From positions 2,115,518 to 2,179,517 of the forward strand of contig NZ_OY782498.1 in NCBI RefSeq assembly GCF_963677845.1: 64,000 nucleotides of DNA, given 5' to 3'. Shown in pieces: positions 54,346 to 61,233 of this stretch (positions are counted from its first letter, which is position 1; each line of letters begins with the position of its first letter). The position numbers and the translations under genes are program-made. The DNA comes from an uncultured Pseudodesulfovibrio sp. Its GTDB lineage: Bacteria > Desulfobacterota > Desulfovibrionia > Desulfovibrionales > Desulfovibrionaceae. Below the pieces are notes generated by a model, which was given only the letters and a program-made list of their open reading frames with translations, made no database searches and had not been told where the DNA came from.

Positions 54346-54675
54346 CTAACACTTGGATGGAGCCAATGCAGGCTCTGCATCCGGGTCAAAAACCACGTCG
54401 CCGTCGTCTGTAACCTGCGGATTCAATTCTTCCAAAAAGTCCTGTGTCATGCCGGGAACCTTGACCATATCGTCAGCTTTTTTGAACGGTCCGTTGACGG
54501 TACGGTATTCAACAATGGCCTTGGCAATGTCCTCGGGGACATCCACATCTTCGATGGCCATAAGCTCTTCCACACTGGCCTTATTGAAGCTGACGATGTC
54601 ATCCTGAGCAAAGGCTGCTGTGGCAAACAACATGCACAGTGCGGCAACACAGATGGTTATAATAAATTTGTTCAT
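54346..54675 (-). CDS. Secreted helix-hairpin-helix protein (ComEA-like)
   Basis: The 109-residue protein has a signal peptide (FIITICVAALCMLFATAAFA, cleaved before QDD). A helix-hairpin-helix follows (about 27-85; VSFNKASVEELMAIEDVDVPEDIAKAIVEYRTVNGPFKKADDMVKVPGM), as in ComEA-type DNA-binding proteins and in some periplasmic docking proteins. An acidic tail ends PSKC with a single C-terminal cysteine. It is encoded 80 nt after sulfotransferase 2, in the same direction. A role in DNA uptake is possible but the context speaks for something linked to the sulfotransferases. The function is not known. Confidence 0.8.
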   Translation of the reverse strand: MNKFIITICVAALCMLFATAAFAQDDIVSFNKASVEELMAIEDVDVPEDIAKAIVEYRTVNGPFKKADDMVKVPGMTQDFLEELNPQVTDDGDVVFDPDAEPALAPSKC

Positions 54676-54703
54676 ACTATTTCCTTATACTTTTTTATGA
54701 GAC

Positions 54704-54738
54704 GGACAGGGCGACGCGGAGGGGGCATCGCCTTGTCC
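54704..54738 (-). terminator. Hairpin between sulfotransferase 2 and the HhH gene
   Basis: GGACA-g-GGCGA (54704-54714) and TCGCC-t-TGTCC (54728-54738) form a two-part stem. No T tract follows, so it may be an attenuator or processing site rather than a full terminator. Confidence 0.45.
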
Positions 54739-54755
54739 AGAGAGAGGTTCTGTTA

Positions 54756-56195
54756 TTAATCAGCCTTGATACGGAATGTGGTGTTTTCCGGCGGAGTGAC
54801 GGCCTTCTCCTTGGGCTGCTTCAACTGGGGAACATAGTCATACGGTACACGCATGGCGCGATAGACCAGATTGTAATTGCCCTTTTTGGTGTAATACGGA
54901 CTGATGTATTCCCAAACGATTTCGTGGTCCGGGGTCACTTCCTGGAACTGACCGACTGCACCGTTGGTGATCATCGTGTTACCATTGGGCAGACGCTGTG
55001 CAGAGGACACGTAATCGGAGTAGAACTGGTACTTGTTACGCATACCCATCTGCTTGGCGGAATGTTCCCACACGATTTTCAGAGTACGAGGATCGAACTC
55101 GATAACGCGGGAATAATCACGACGAGCATTTGACCAGCCATAAGGTGCACCGGGGTTGCGCGGGCCATAACCAGCATAACCGCCATTGTCGTAAACCATG
55201 ATATTGCCTTCACCCGGCAATCCCTTGGGAATCATATGGGTGTGGTGCTGACCAATGATCTGACCAAGCTTTTTATAAGCCTTCTTGTACTTCTTGCCGT
55301 TAAATTCCCAGACGGAATCCTTGTAGTAATAGGGACCAATCTGCCAAACGAGCTTGCCCGTCTTCTTGTCGATGATGCAGGACGTGTTGGTCTGCCGGTT
55401 GGAAATAATGATATTATCCGGGTTGAACATGGAATATGTCTTCGGATCTTCATCGTACCACTTGTTGGGGCCGAGATAAGAAGCCGCGTTGACATGAATC
55501 CAGTCGCCACCCTTCTTGCCCGGAGTACGAGTCATGGAGAAAGTGGGGTACTTGCGCAGAGTCTTCTTGAATTCCGGGGGGAAATTCATCTCATCAAAAT
55601 GATCGGAAGCGAGCCATTCCCATATAATCTTGCCGTTCTTGTCCACTTCCACGATATAATCATCGTACAACTCTTTTTTGGTGATCTTATCGTTGTGTAC
55701 GAACTTGTGAGACAGAATCAACATCTTGCCCTTGCGGTTGTCTACAGGCATGCCGGGAGCATGGTAGCCGACCGGGTTGCCTTCGAACTGGTAATCATGG
55801 TGCATACCAGCACGGGGAATCTTGCGAACGACCTTTTCATTCCAATCCACAACCACGAGGTCAGTCGAAGACTCGTCGCCCCAGGCCCGGCCCTTTTTCT
55901 CAGGCGAAGGACGCTTGGCACCAGCCAGATAACCACCCTTCAACAATTTGGGCGGATGCTCGGCCTGACAAATGTCCTTCCATTGCTTTACCACGTTACC
56001 ATTCATGTCGATGAGCACGGTGCCTTCGGATTCGACTTCGGTACCGAACACGGTAAAACCGTTCCAGCACTTCGAAGGCTTATAAATGGTCGTTCCATGA
56101 GGAAATACGGTGGGAAAGCTCATGGCCTCCATGGGATTGACCAACGCGGTGGCGGCAAGGGCTGCGCACCCGGTCAAAAACTGACGTCTTTTCAT
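54756..56195 (-). CDS. Periplasmic arylsulfotransferase, paralog 2
   Basis: The 479-residue ASST-type propeller protein starts MKRRQFLTGCAALAATALVNPMEA, with a twin-arginine-like RRQFLT motif. This export route differs from the Sec-type leaders of the other three. Conserved pieces are VLIDMNGNVVKQW, GIHHDYQF-like segment MHHDYQFEGNPVGYH, GQHHTHMIPKGLPGEGN with paired His, and SSAQRLPNGNTMITNG. It lacks the acidic DGP...Y tail of paralogs 1, 3 and 4 and ends NTTFRIKAD. AGGAGAG precedes the ATG. It has a sigma-54-like promoter and two dyad sites upstream. Confidence 0.86.
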   Translation of the reverse strand: MKRRQFLTGCAALAATALVNPMEAMSFPTVFPHGTTIYKPSKCWNGFTVFGTEVESEGTVLIDMNGNVVKQWKDICQAEHPPKLLKGGYLAGAKRPSPEKKGRAWGDESSTDLVVVDWNEKVVRKIPRAGMHHDYQFEGNPVGYHAPGMPVDNRKGKMLILSHKFVHNDKITKKELYDDYIVEVDKNGKIIWEWLASDHFDEMNFPPEFKKTLRKYPTFSMTRTPGKKGGDWIHVNAASYLGPNKWYDEDPKTYSMFNPDNIIISNRQTNTSCIIDKKTGKLVWQIGPYYYKDSVWEFNGKKYKKAYKKLGQIIGQHHTHMIPKGLPGEGNIMVYDNGGYAGYGPRNPGAPYGWSNARRDYSRVIEFDPRTLKIVWEHSAKQMGMRNKYQFYSDYVSSAQRLPNGNTMITNGAVGQFQEVTPDHEIVWEYISPYYTKKGNYNLVYRAMRVPYDYVPQLKQPKEKAVTPPENTTFRIKAD

Positions 56196-56268
56196 GTCCT
56201 CTCCTTAAAGTTCACTTCCAAGGCATTAACTGCCACGGATAAGATTATGCAATTTCACTTCACATAAA

Positions 56269-56283
56269 GCACAGACCGTGCCG
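56269..56283 (-). promoter_or_regulatory. Sigma-54-type promoter of sulfotransferase 2
   Basis: On the minus strand CGGCACGGTCTGTGC has GG (56282-56281) and GC (56270-56269) ten bases apart, as in TGGCAC-N5-TTGC. It is 73 bp from the ATG. The paired dyad sites upstream support it. Confidence 0.6.
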
Positions 56284-56336
56284 AAAAGAATACTCACAGT
56301 ATTTTAGATAGATAGACCACAAAGCAACATCTTTTA

Positions 56337-56354
56337 AGTGCGTCATCATGCACA
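56337..56354. promoter_or_regulatory. Activator dyad, proximal site, sulfotransferase 2
   Basis: AGTGCG-TCATCA-TGCACA matches TGTGCG-N6-CGCACA at 10 of 12 arm positions. Its centre is 31 bp from the distal site and about 64 bp from the -24 GG. Confidence 0.5.
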
Positions 56355-56367
56355 CTCGCCCGAATAG

Positions 56368-56385
56368 TGTACGGACCGACGCACA
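56368..56385. promoter_or_regulatory. Activator dyad, distal site, sulfotransferase 2
   Basis: Read on the minus strand it is TGTGCG-TCGGTC-CGTACA, and the next base pair outward is G/C complementary on both sides (GTGT...ACAC). Its centre is about 95 bp from the -24 GG of the promoter. Confidence 0.6.
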
Positions 56386-56403
56386 CCCTGAATTTCAAAG
56401 GGA

Positions 56404-56435
56404 AGGCCCCCTGCACACGGATGTGCAGGGGGCCT
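56404..56435 (-). terminator. Terminator-like hairpin after sulfotransferase 3
   Basis: AGGCCCCCTGCACA (56404-56417) pairs with TGTGCAGGGGGCCT (56422-56435). It is a very strong stem 25 bp past the stop at 56460. The T tract on the minus strand is weak. Confidence 0.65.
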
Positions 56436-56459
56436 GTTATGATCTATGGTTAAACAGGC

Positions 56460-57941
56460 CTAGTAGGCGTGCATGGCAGGGCCATCCTCTTCTTCTGTGT
56501 CATCGGCCTCTTCGGCAAATCCATCGCTTATTCCACCATCAAGAGTTGCACCACGCTTATAGACTTTGTAGAAACGCGGGCAGTCATCACCACAAACATA
56601 TCCCTGCGGAGTCATGTCTTTACCCTTAAAGGCGGGATAATCCTTTCCATAACGGTAGGCACGATGGATATAATTGTTTGCAATGTCGTACGGGGTCATA
56701 CCCTTCTTGGCCGCATACTTTTTCCCTTCATCAAAAACGCACTGCGCCTCATCACCGAATATGGGGTTCACAAACTCCCAAACGACCTTGGGATTCTTGC
56801 CACCAGTCACCTCTATCAGATGTCCTTGGCCGGTCGAAGTAATGAATGTATTACCATTCTCCAGACGCTGAGCACCACCTTGGTACATCGAATAGAAACT
56901 ATTAGTCAGCTTACTCGCATATTCCCATACGACTTTGCCTGTCTTAGGATTCATTTCCACTGCACGAGAACGGTTCCCTTCGGGACGATACCAACCGTTA
57001 TCAAAAATCAGGAAATTTCCATTTTTCAGCCAAGTAACATGGTGATTACCAAACAATTGCTGATCGCCATTATCGATAAAGGCAGGGGCCTTTCCGGCAT
57101 CATGTGTACTCGGATTACCCCATCGGTATTCGATTTTTCCAGTCTTACGATCAATTACGTAAAATTCACCAAAGTTACGAGAATTCAGGACGATTTTTTT
57201 ACCGTCTGGAGATACATCAACAGAGTTGCAATGCGTCCAATCAACGACGTCCATTAATTCGACGATGTTACGGTCACCTCGGAGATACCAATTGATATCG
57301 ATTTTATCTGGTCCGGTTCCAATGTGATCCCAGACATGCCATTCCCAAACAACCTTGCCATTCTTATCAACCTCTTGGACATAATCAGCCCAAGTATACT
57401 TAAATTGCATTCCCCACAGTTTCAAGCCACCCTTGGGCATGACTTTGGGATCACGACCCTTTGCAATGGCTTCTTCGTTTGTTTTTCTTTCCCAACACAA
57501 TACAAGTGTATTGCCATTTGGAAGCCTGCGAAAAGAATGATGCTGAAGAGAAGTGTCACTAAAATTCTTATACTTCCATACGAGTTTGCCATCCCAGTCA
57601 AACTCTTCCAAAAGTCCACCCTCACCACCAAACCCGACGGTGGCGGGCTTATCCAAGTGGCTAGCTCGAAGCAAATGCCCATTGGGAAGCAGTTGAGAAT
57701 GGGCACCGGGTTTATGAGCATGTTTCCATGTATGTACAACATTACCTTCCATATCGATCAAATAAGTTGCCTTTCCCATACCCGGATCGAACAATGTATA
57801 CCCATCAAAAGCTTTGCTCTTGTTGTATTTCAAAACCCCGGTCGGTCCGGTCAATGCTTCATAAGCCTGTGCTGGCACAGCCAACACAACTGCCAACAGC
57901 GCGGCCAGTGCAAATGTGTAAAAATTGGATTGCTTGCGCAT
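56460..57941 (-). CDS. Periplasmic arylsulfotransferase, paralog 3
   Basis: The 493-residue ASST-type propeller protein has a Sec leader (MRKQSNFYTFALAALLAVVLAVPAQA) and the motifs TYLIDMEGNVVHTW, SLQHHSFRRLPNGNTLVLCWE, WDHIGTGPDKIDINW, FGNHHVTWLKNGNFLIFDNG and RSRAVEMNPKTGKVVWEY. A cysteine pair lies in YVCGDDCPRFYK near the end, and the acidic tail ends EEDGPAMHAY. Its signal peptide and tail are nearly the same as those of paralog 4, so the two are a recent tandem duplication, while the middles have diverged. GAGGAGG lies 5 nt before the ATG. It is preceded by a sigma-54-type promoter with paired dyads. Confidence 0.88.
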   Translation of the reverse strand: MRKQSNFYTFALAALLAVVLAVPAQAYEALTGPTGVLKYNKSKAFDGYTLFDPGMGKATYLIDMEGNVVHTWKHAHKPGAHSQLLPNGHLLRASHLDKPATVGFGGEGGLLEEFDWDGKLVWKYKNFSDTSLQHHSFRRLPNGNTLVLCWERKTNEEAIAKGRDPKVMPKGGLKLWGMQFKYTWADYVQEVDKNGKVVWEWHVWDHIGTGPDKIDINWYLRGDRNIVELMDVVDWTHCNSVDVSPDGKKIVLNSRNFGEFYVIDRKTGKIEYRWGNPSTHDAGKAPAFIDNGDQQLFGNHHVTWLKNGNFLIFDNGWYRPEGNRSRAVEMNPKTGKVVWEYASKLTNSFYSMYQGGAQRLENGNTFITSTGQGHLIEVTGGKNPKVVWEFVNPIFGDEAQCVFDEGKKYAAKKGMTPYDIANNYIHRAYRYGKDYPAFKGKDMTPQGYVCGDDCPRFYKVYKRGATLDGGISDGFAEEADDTEEEDGPAMHAY

Positions 57942-57983
57942 TCGTCCTCCTCAAAATGATTGTTAGAATAGATACACCTACAT

Positions 57984-57999
57984 TCCAACTTTCGTGCCA
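57984..57999 (-). promoter_or_regulatory. Sigma-54-type promoter of sulfotransferase 3
   Basis: On the minus strand TGGCACGAAAGTTGGA fits TGGCAC-N5-TTGC except G for the last C. It lies 44-58 bp from the ATG. The same arrangement recurs before paralog 4. Confidence 0.65.
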
Positions 58000-58058
58000 T
58001 TATTTTGTTTTTAATTATTCAATATATTCGAAGACTTAAAGTCAATTAAAAATACCTT

Positions 58059-58076
58059 CATGCCAAGTTCCGCACA
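58059..58076. promoter_or_regulatory. Activator dyad, proximal site, sulfotransferase 3
   Basis: CATGCC-AAGTTC-CGCACA; the right arm is perfect and the left arm matches at three of six positions. The centre is 32 bp from the distal dyad and 70 bp from the -24 GG. Confidence 0.5.
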
Positions 58077-58090
58077 CCATCCCAGACGAC

Positions 58091-58108
58091 TGTGTTAACG
58101 TCCGCACA
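58091..58108. promoter_or_regulatory. Activator dyad, distal site, sulfotransferase 3
   Basis: On the minus strand TGTGCG-GACGTT-AACACA, flanked by C and G to give CTGTG...CACAG. Its centre is 102 bp from the -24 GG. It lies just beyond the terminator of the preceding gene. Confidence 0.65.
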
Positions 58109-58117
58109 GGAGTCCAT

Positions 58118-58144
58118 AAAAAAAGACGACCCCGAAGGGCCGTC
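58118..58144 (-). terminator. Rho-independent terminator of sulfotransferase 4
   Basis: On the minus strand GACGGCCC-TTCG-GGGTCGTC (58144-58125) is followed by seven Ts (58124-58118). The UUCG tetraloop and T run make this a textbook terminator 30 bp after the stop at 58175. Confidence 0.9.
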
Positions 58145-58174
58145 CTGTTTGAATTCATATAATATCGTAAGGAC

Positions 58175-59695
58175 CTAGTATGCATGCATGGCGGGGCCAT
58201 CTTCTTCCATGCTGTCGTCTTCCTCATCAGCGTATTCGTCAGTATCGCCGCCCAAGGTTGCACCCTTTTTAAAGTCACGGAAGAAACGCGGACAGTCATC
58301 GCCACAAACGTATTCTTGTGGAGTAAGATCTCTCCCTTTCAGACCAGGGTAGTCCGGGCCGTAACGAAACGCACGATGGATCATGCCCCACATGCTGTCG
58401 TCATGGGAAGAGGTGCTCGGGATGGCATCCTCGTCACCCAACACACACTTGGGCTTGCCAAACACAAACGGATTGACGAATTCCCACACGATTTTCTTGT
58501 CCTTGGTCACCTCCATGACGTGTCCACCATGAGTGGAACAAATCAGAGTATTGCCGTTGGGCAAACGCTGTACACCGCCCTGACGGTGGGAGGAGAAACT
58601 GTTAGTGTGATTAGTGGCGAATTCCCAAACAATCTTACCGGTCTTGGGATTCATTTCCACGGCACGGGAATGACGCTTCTCGGGAGCCTCGGAGCCGTTA
58701 TCGAACATCAGGACATTACCGTTTTCTAATGGAACCGCGCAATGCTGACCCCAAATTTTCTGATCGCCATTGTTGTACCAACCCGGCTTTTGAGCTTTGG
58801 GGTTCCAAGCCGTATCGTTGCCCCAGCGGTATTCAATTTCACCGGTCTTATGATTGATGAAGTAGAATTCGGACAGATTACGAGAATTCAACACGATGGT
58901 ATCGGTATTGGGAATGTAATCGACCGAGTTGAAATGAGACCAGTCAAAAGAGGCATAGATATCACCAACCGGTTTCGGAAGGACGTAGTTAAAATCCAAT
59001 TTTTTTGGCCCTTTGCCCAAATGGTCAGTAACGTGCCATTCCCAAACAGTCTTGCCTTTGGAATCAACCTCACGCACGAAGTCATTCCAAAAGCCTTCAT
59101 GAGCTGCTCCTTGATGAACCACAGGCTTGGAAGGAATGGTTTTGGGATCTCGTCCTTTCTTGATGGCCTCTTCCTTGGTCATATATTCCCAACCAAGAAT
59201 CAAAGTATTGCCGTTAGGCATACGATGAAAGGCATGATGATGCATTTCCTTGTATGCCTTGGCCATTTCGTATTCCCACACGACATTGCCATCCCAGTCG
59301 ATTTCCTGAACGATGCCGCACGTACCGCCAATGGCGACATATTTCTTCAAATCTTTTTTGCCCAGTTTCTTGCCAGTCTTGGCTTCCAACTGTTTTTTCT
59401 GATCTATCCGTCCACCACGAAGAAGGTTGCCGTTGGGCAACAATTCGGCATACAGACCAGGAGCATACTCACAGTCCCAAGTATGAACAATATTTCCTTC
59501 CATATCGATGAGATAAGTTGTCTTATTACCGATCATAGGTGAAAAAAGAGTATACCCATCAAAAACCTTGTCAGCATCATATTTCAAGACGCCAGTGGGT
59601 CCTGTAGCAGCCTCATAAGCCTGTGCCGGTACAGTGAGCACAACCGCCAGCATAGCGGCCAGTGCAAATGTGTAAAAATAGGATTGCTTGCGCAT
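58175..59695 (-). CDS. Periplasmic arylsulfotransferase, paralog 4
   Basis: The 506-residue ASST-type propeller protein has the leader MRKQSYFYTFALAAMLAVVLTVPAQA. Motifs are TTYLIDMEGNIVHTW, MHHHAFHRMPNGNTLILGWEY, WHVTDHLGKGPKKLDFN, WGQHCAVPLENGNVLMFDNG and RLPNGNTLICSTHGGHVMEV. In this copy the paired HH of the WGNHH/GQHH region is HC, so one histidine is replaced by cysteine, which may affect activity. YVCGDDCPRFFR and the tail EEDGPAMHAY match paralog 3. GAGGAGG precedes the ATG. It has a sigma-54-type promoter and paired dyads. Confidence 0.88.
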   Translation of the reverse strand: MRKQSYFYTFALAAMLAVVLTVPAQAYEAATGPTGVLKYDADKVFDGYTLFSPMIGNKTTYLIDMEGNIVHTWDCEYAPGLYAELLPNGNLLRGGRIDQKKQLEAKTGKKLGKKDLKKYVAIGGTCGIVQEIDWDGNVVWEYEMAKAYKEMHHHAFHRMPNGNTLILGWEYMTKEEAIKKGRDPKTIPSKPVVHQGAAHEGFWNDFVREVDSKGKTVWEWHVTDHLGKGPKKLDFNYVLPKPVGDIYASFDWSHFNSVDYIPNTDTIVLNSRNLSEFYFINHKTGEIEYRWGNDTAWNPKAQKPGWYNNGDQKIWGQHCAVPLENGNVLMFDNGSEAPEKRHSRAVEMNPKTGKIVWEFATNHTNSFSSHRQGGVQRLPNGNTLICSTHGGHVMEVTKDKKIVWEFVNPFVFGKPKCVLGDEDAIPSTSSHDDSMWGMIHRAFRYGPDYPGLKGRDLTPQEYVCGDDCPRFFRDFKKGATLGGDTDEYADEEDDSMEEDGPAMHAY

Positions 59696-59736
59696 TTGTC
59701 CTCCTCAAATATTTGTTACAATAGATGCGCTTCTAA

Positions 59737-59752
59737 TCCAACAATCATGCCA
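59737..59752 (-). promoter_or_regulatory. Sigma-54-type promoter of sulfotransferase 4
   Basis: On the minus strand TGGCATGATTGTTGGA fits TGGCAC-N5-TTGC with two differences, one of them (TTGG) shared with paralog 3. It lies 43-57 bp before the ATG. Confidence 0.6.
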
Positions 59753-59812
59753 GCATATAAAATGAAAAAATTCACAATATTACAAGATATTACAGCACCG
59801 CAAAAGATCACT

Positions 59813-59830
59813 TGTGCAAAATGTCGCGCG
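59813..59830. promoter_or_regulatory. Activator dyad, proximal site, sulfotransferase 4
   Basis: TGTGCA-AAATGT-CGCGCG matches the TGTGCG-N6-CGCACA pattern at 9 of 12 arm positions. Its centre is 32 bp from the distal site and 71 bp from the -24 GG. Confidence 0.5.
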
Positions 59831-59844
59831 GTTTTACCGCACAC

Positions 59845-59862
59845 TGTATAGAGCACCGCACA
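59845..59862. promoter_or_regulatory. Activator dyad, distal site, sulfotransferase 4
   Basis: On the minus strand TGTGCG-GTGCTC-TATACA, flanked by C and G (CTGT...ACAG). Its centre is 103 bp from the -24 GG, 13 bp beyond the response-regulator stop. Confidence 0.62.
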
Positions 59863-59874
59863 GGTTGAAAAATA

Positions 59875-61233
59875 TCAAAGATTATAGGTATCGATTTTAT
59901 CGTAGAGCGTCCGCCGACCAATGCCGAGGATCTTGGCAGCCTTGGAACGATTACCTTCTGCAACGGCAAGAGCCTGCCGAATAGCGGAAATTTCAGCCTT
60001 TTCAACGGCACTTTTTAACTCAACTGCCTGACTGGGATTTTCGTACTTGTTTTGAGCACAAGATCTCGCAGTGGTACACAAGGAATCAAGCGTGATAATG
60101 TTATCGTCTGAAAGCAGCACTGCGCGCTCAATGACATTTTCCAGTTCGCGGATATTCCCCTTCCACGGCGAATCCATAAGCATTTGCATTGCACTCGGAG
60201 ACAGCTCGGTAACATCCTTGTTGTACCGAGTGTTAAACTTGCGCACAAAGTGATCGACAAACAACAGAAGATCATCCTGCCGCTCACGCAAAGGAGGCAA
60301 CCGTAACGGAATTACCGCCAACCGATAGAAAAGGTCCTTACGAAAATCTCCCGTTTCTACTCCTTCGTCCAAATTCCTGCTCGTGGCAGAAAGAAAACGA
60401 ACGTCGATATTAATAGGAGTGTTGCCACCCACGGGCTTAATCTCCAGTTCCTGAATTGCCCGAAGGAGTTTCACCTGCGTCGATGGTGACAATTCACCTA
60501 TTTCATCCAGAAAGATCGTTCCACCCTGCGCTTCTTCAAGCAGGCCACGTTTTGCACGTGTGGCCCCGGTGAAGGCTCCCTTGACATGACCAAACAACTC
60601 ACTTTCCAACAGGTTTTCAGTGAGCGCACCACAATCAATGGTAAAAAAAGGTTTATCTGCACGCGAACTTGCCAAATGAATCCGCTTGGCAAACATGGAC
60701 TTGCCAGTTCCGGTCTCGCCCTGAATGAGTATAGGGGCATCTGAACCGGACACCTTATCCACAGTGTTCATCATCTGCTGGATAACCGCGTTGTTACCAA
60801 CGACCATGGCACCTGTCTGATCGTCTTCTTCCTGGGCATTGAAAGATTCCAGCTTGCGATGCAACTCACCGTGTTCGATGGCCCGGCGGGCGAGTAAAGC
60901 CAACTCCTGAGTCTTAAACGGCTTGGTAATATAATGATAAGCACCGAGCTTGATAGCATCGACCGCAGTCTCAATGGACCCCGCCCCGGTCATAATGATA
61001 AAGGGCAAAATACTATCAATGGTCCGCACCTGCTTGAGCAACTCAAGTCCACCCATAGGCTCCATGGCAAGATCACTGACAATCAGATCGTACATGGTTT
61101 CAGAAAGCGCTTTCCACGCCTCCTCGCCGGACGTTGCTGTGTGGACAGTGTATCCTTGACGACTCAAAGACCGTTTCAAAATGGAAAGCAATTCCTGTTC
61201 ATCATCCACGAGTAATATTTTATGCAGCATTGA
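59875..61233 (-). CDS. Sigma-54-dependent response regulator (pair 2)
   Basis: A 452-residue NtrC-family activator, paralogous to the 50993 regulator over its full length. The receiver has Asp53 in LIVSDLAMEPMGG; the AAA+ domain has [33 protein letters not shown] and [10 protein letters not shown]; the Fis-type helix-turn-helix is NRSKAAKILGIGRRTLYDKIDTY. The ATG at 61233 (GGAAG upstream) is preferred to 61251 and overlaps the kinase gene by 14 nt. No terminator separates it from the sulfotransferase 4 control region. It is a likely direct activator of the adjacent promoters. Confidence 0.92.
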   Translation of the reverse strand, partial: SMLHKILLVDDEQELLSILKRSLSRQGYTVHTATSGEEAWKALSETMYDLIVSDLAMEPMGGLELLKQVRTIDSILPFIIMTGAGSIETAVDAIKLGAYHYITKPFKTQELALLARRAIEHGELHRKLESFNAQEEDDQTGAMVVGNNAVIQQMMNTVDKVSGSDAPILIQGETGTGKSMFAKRIHLASSRADKPFFTIDCGALTENLLESELFGHVKGAFTGATRAKRGLLEEAQGGTIFLDEIGELSPSTQVKLLRAIQELEIKPVGGNTPINIDVRFLSATSRNLDEGVETGDFRKDLFYRLAVIPLRLPPLRERQDDLLLFVDHFVRKFNTRYNKDVTELSPSAMQMLMDSPWKGNIRELENVIERAVLLSDDNIITLDSLCTTARSCAQNKYENPSQAVELKSAVEKAEISAIRQALAVAEGNRSKAAKILGIGRRTLYDKIDTYNL

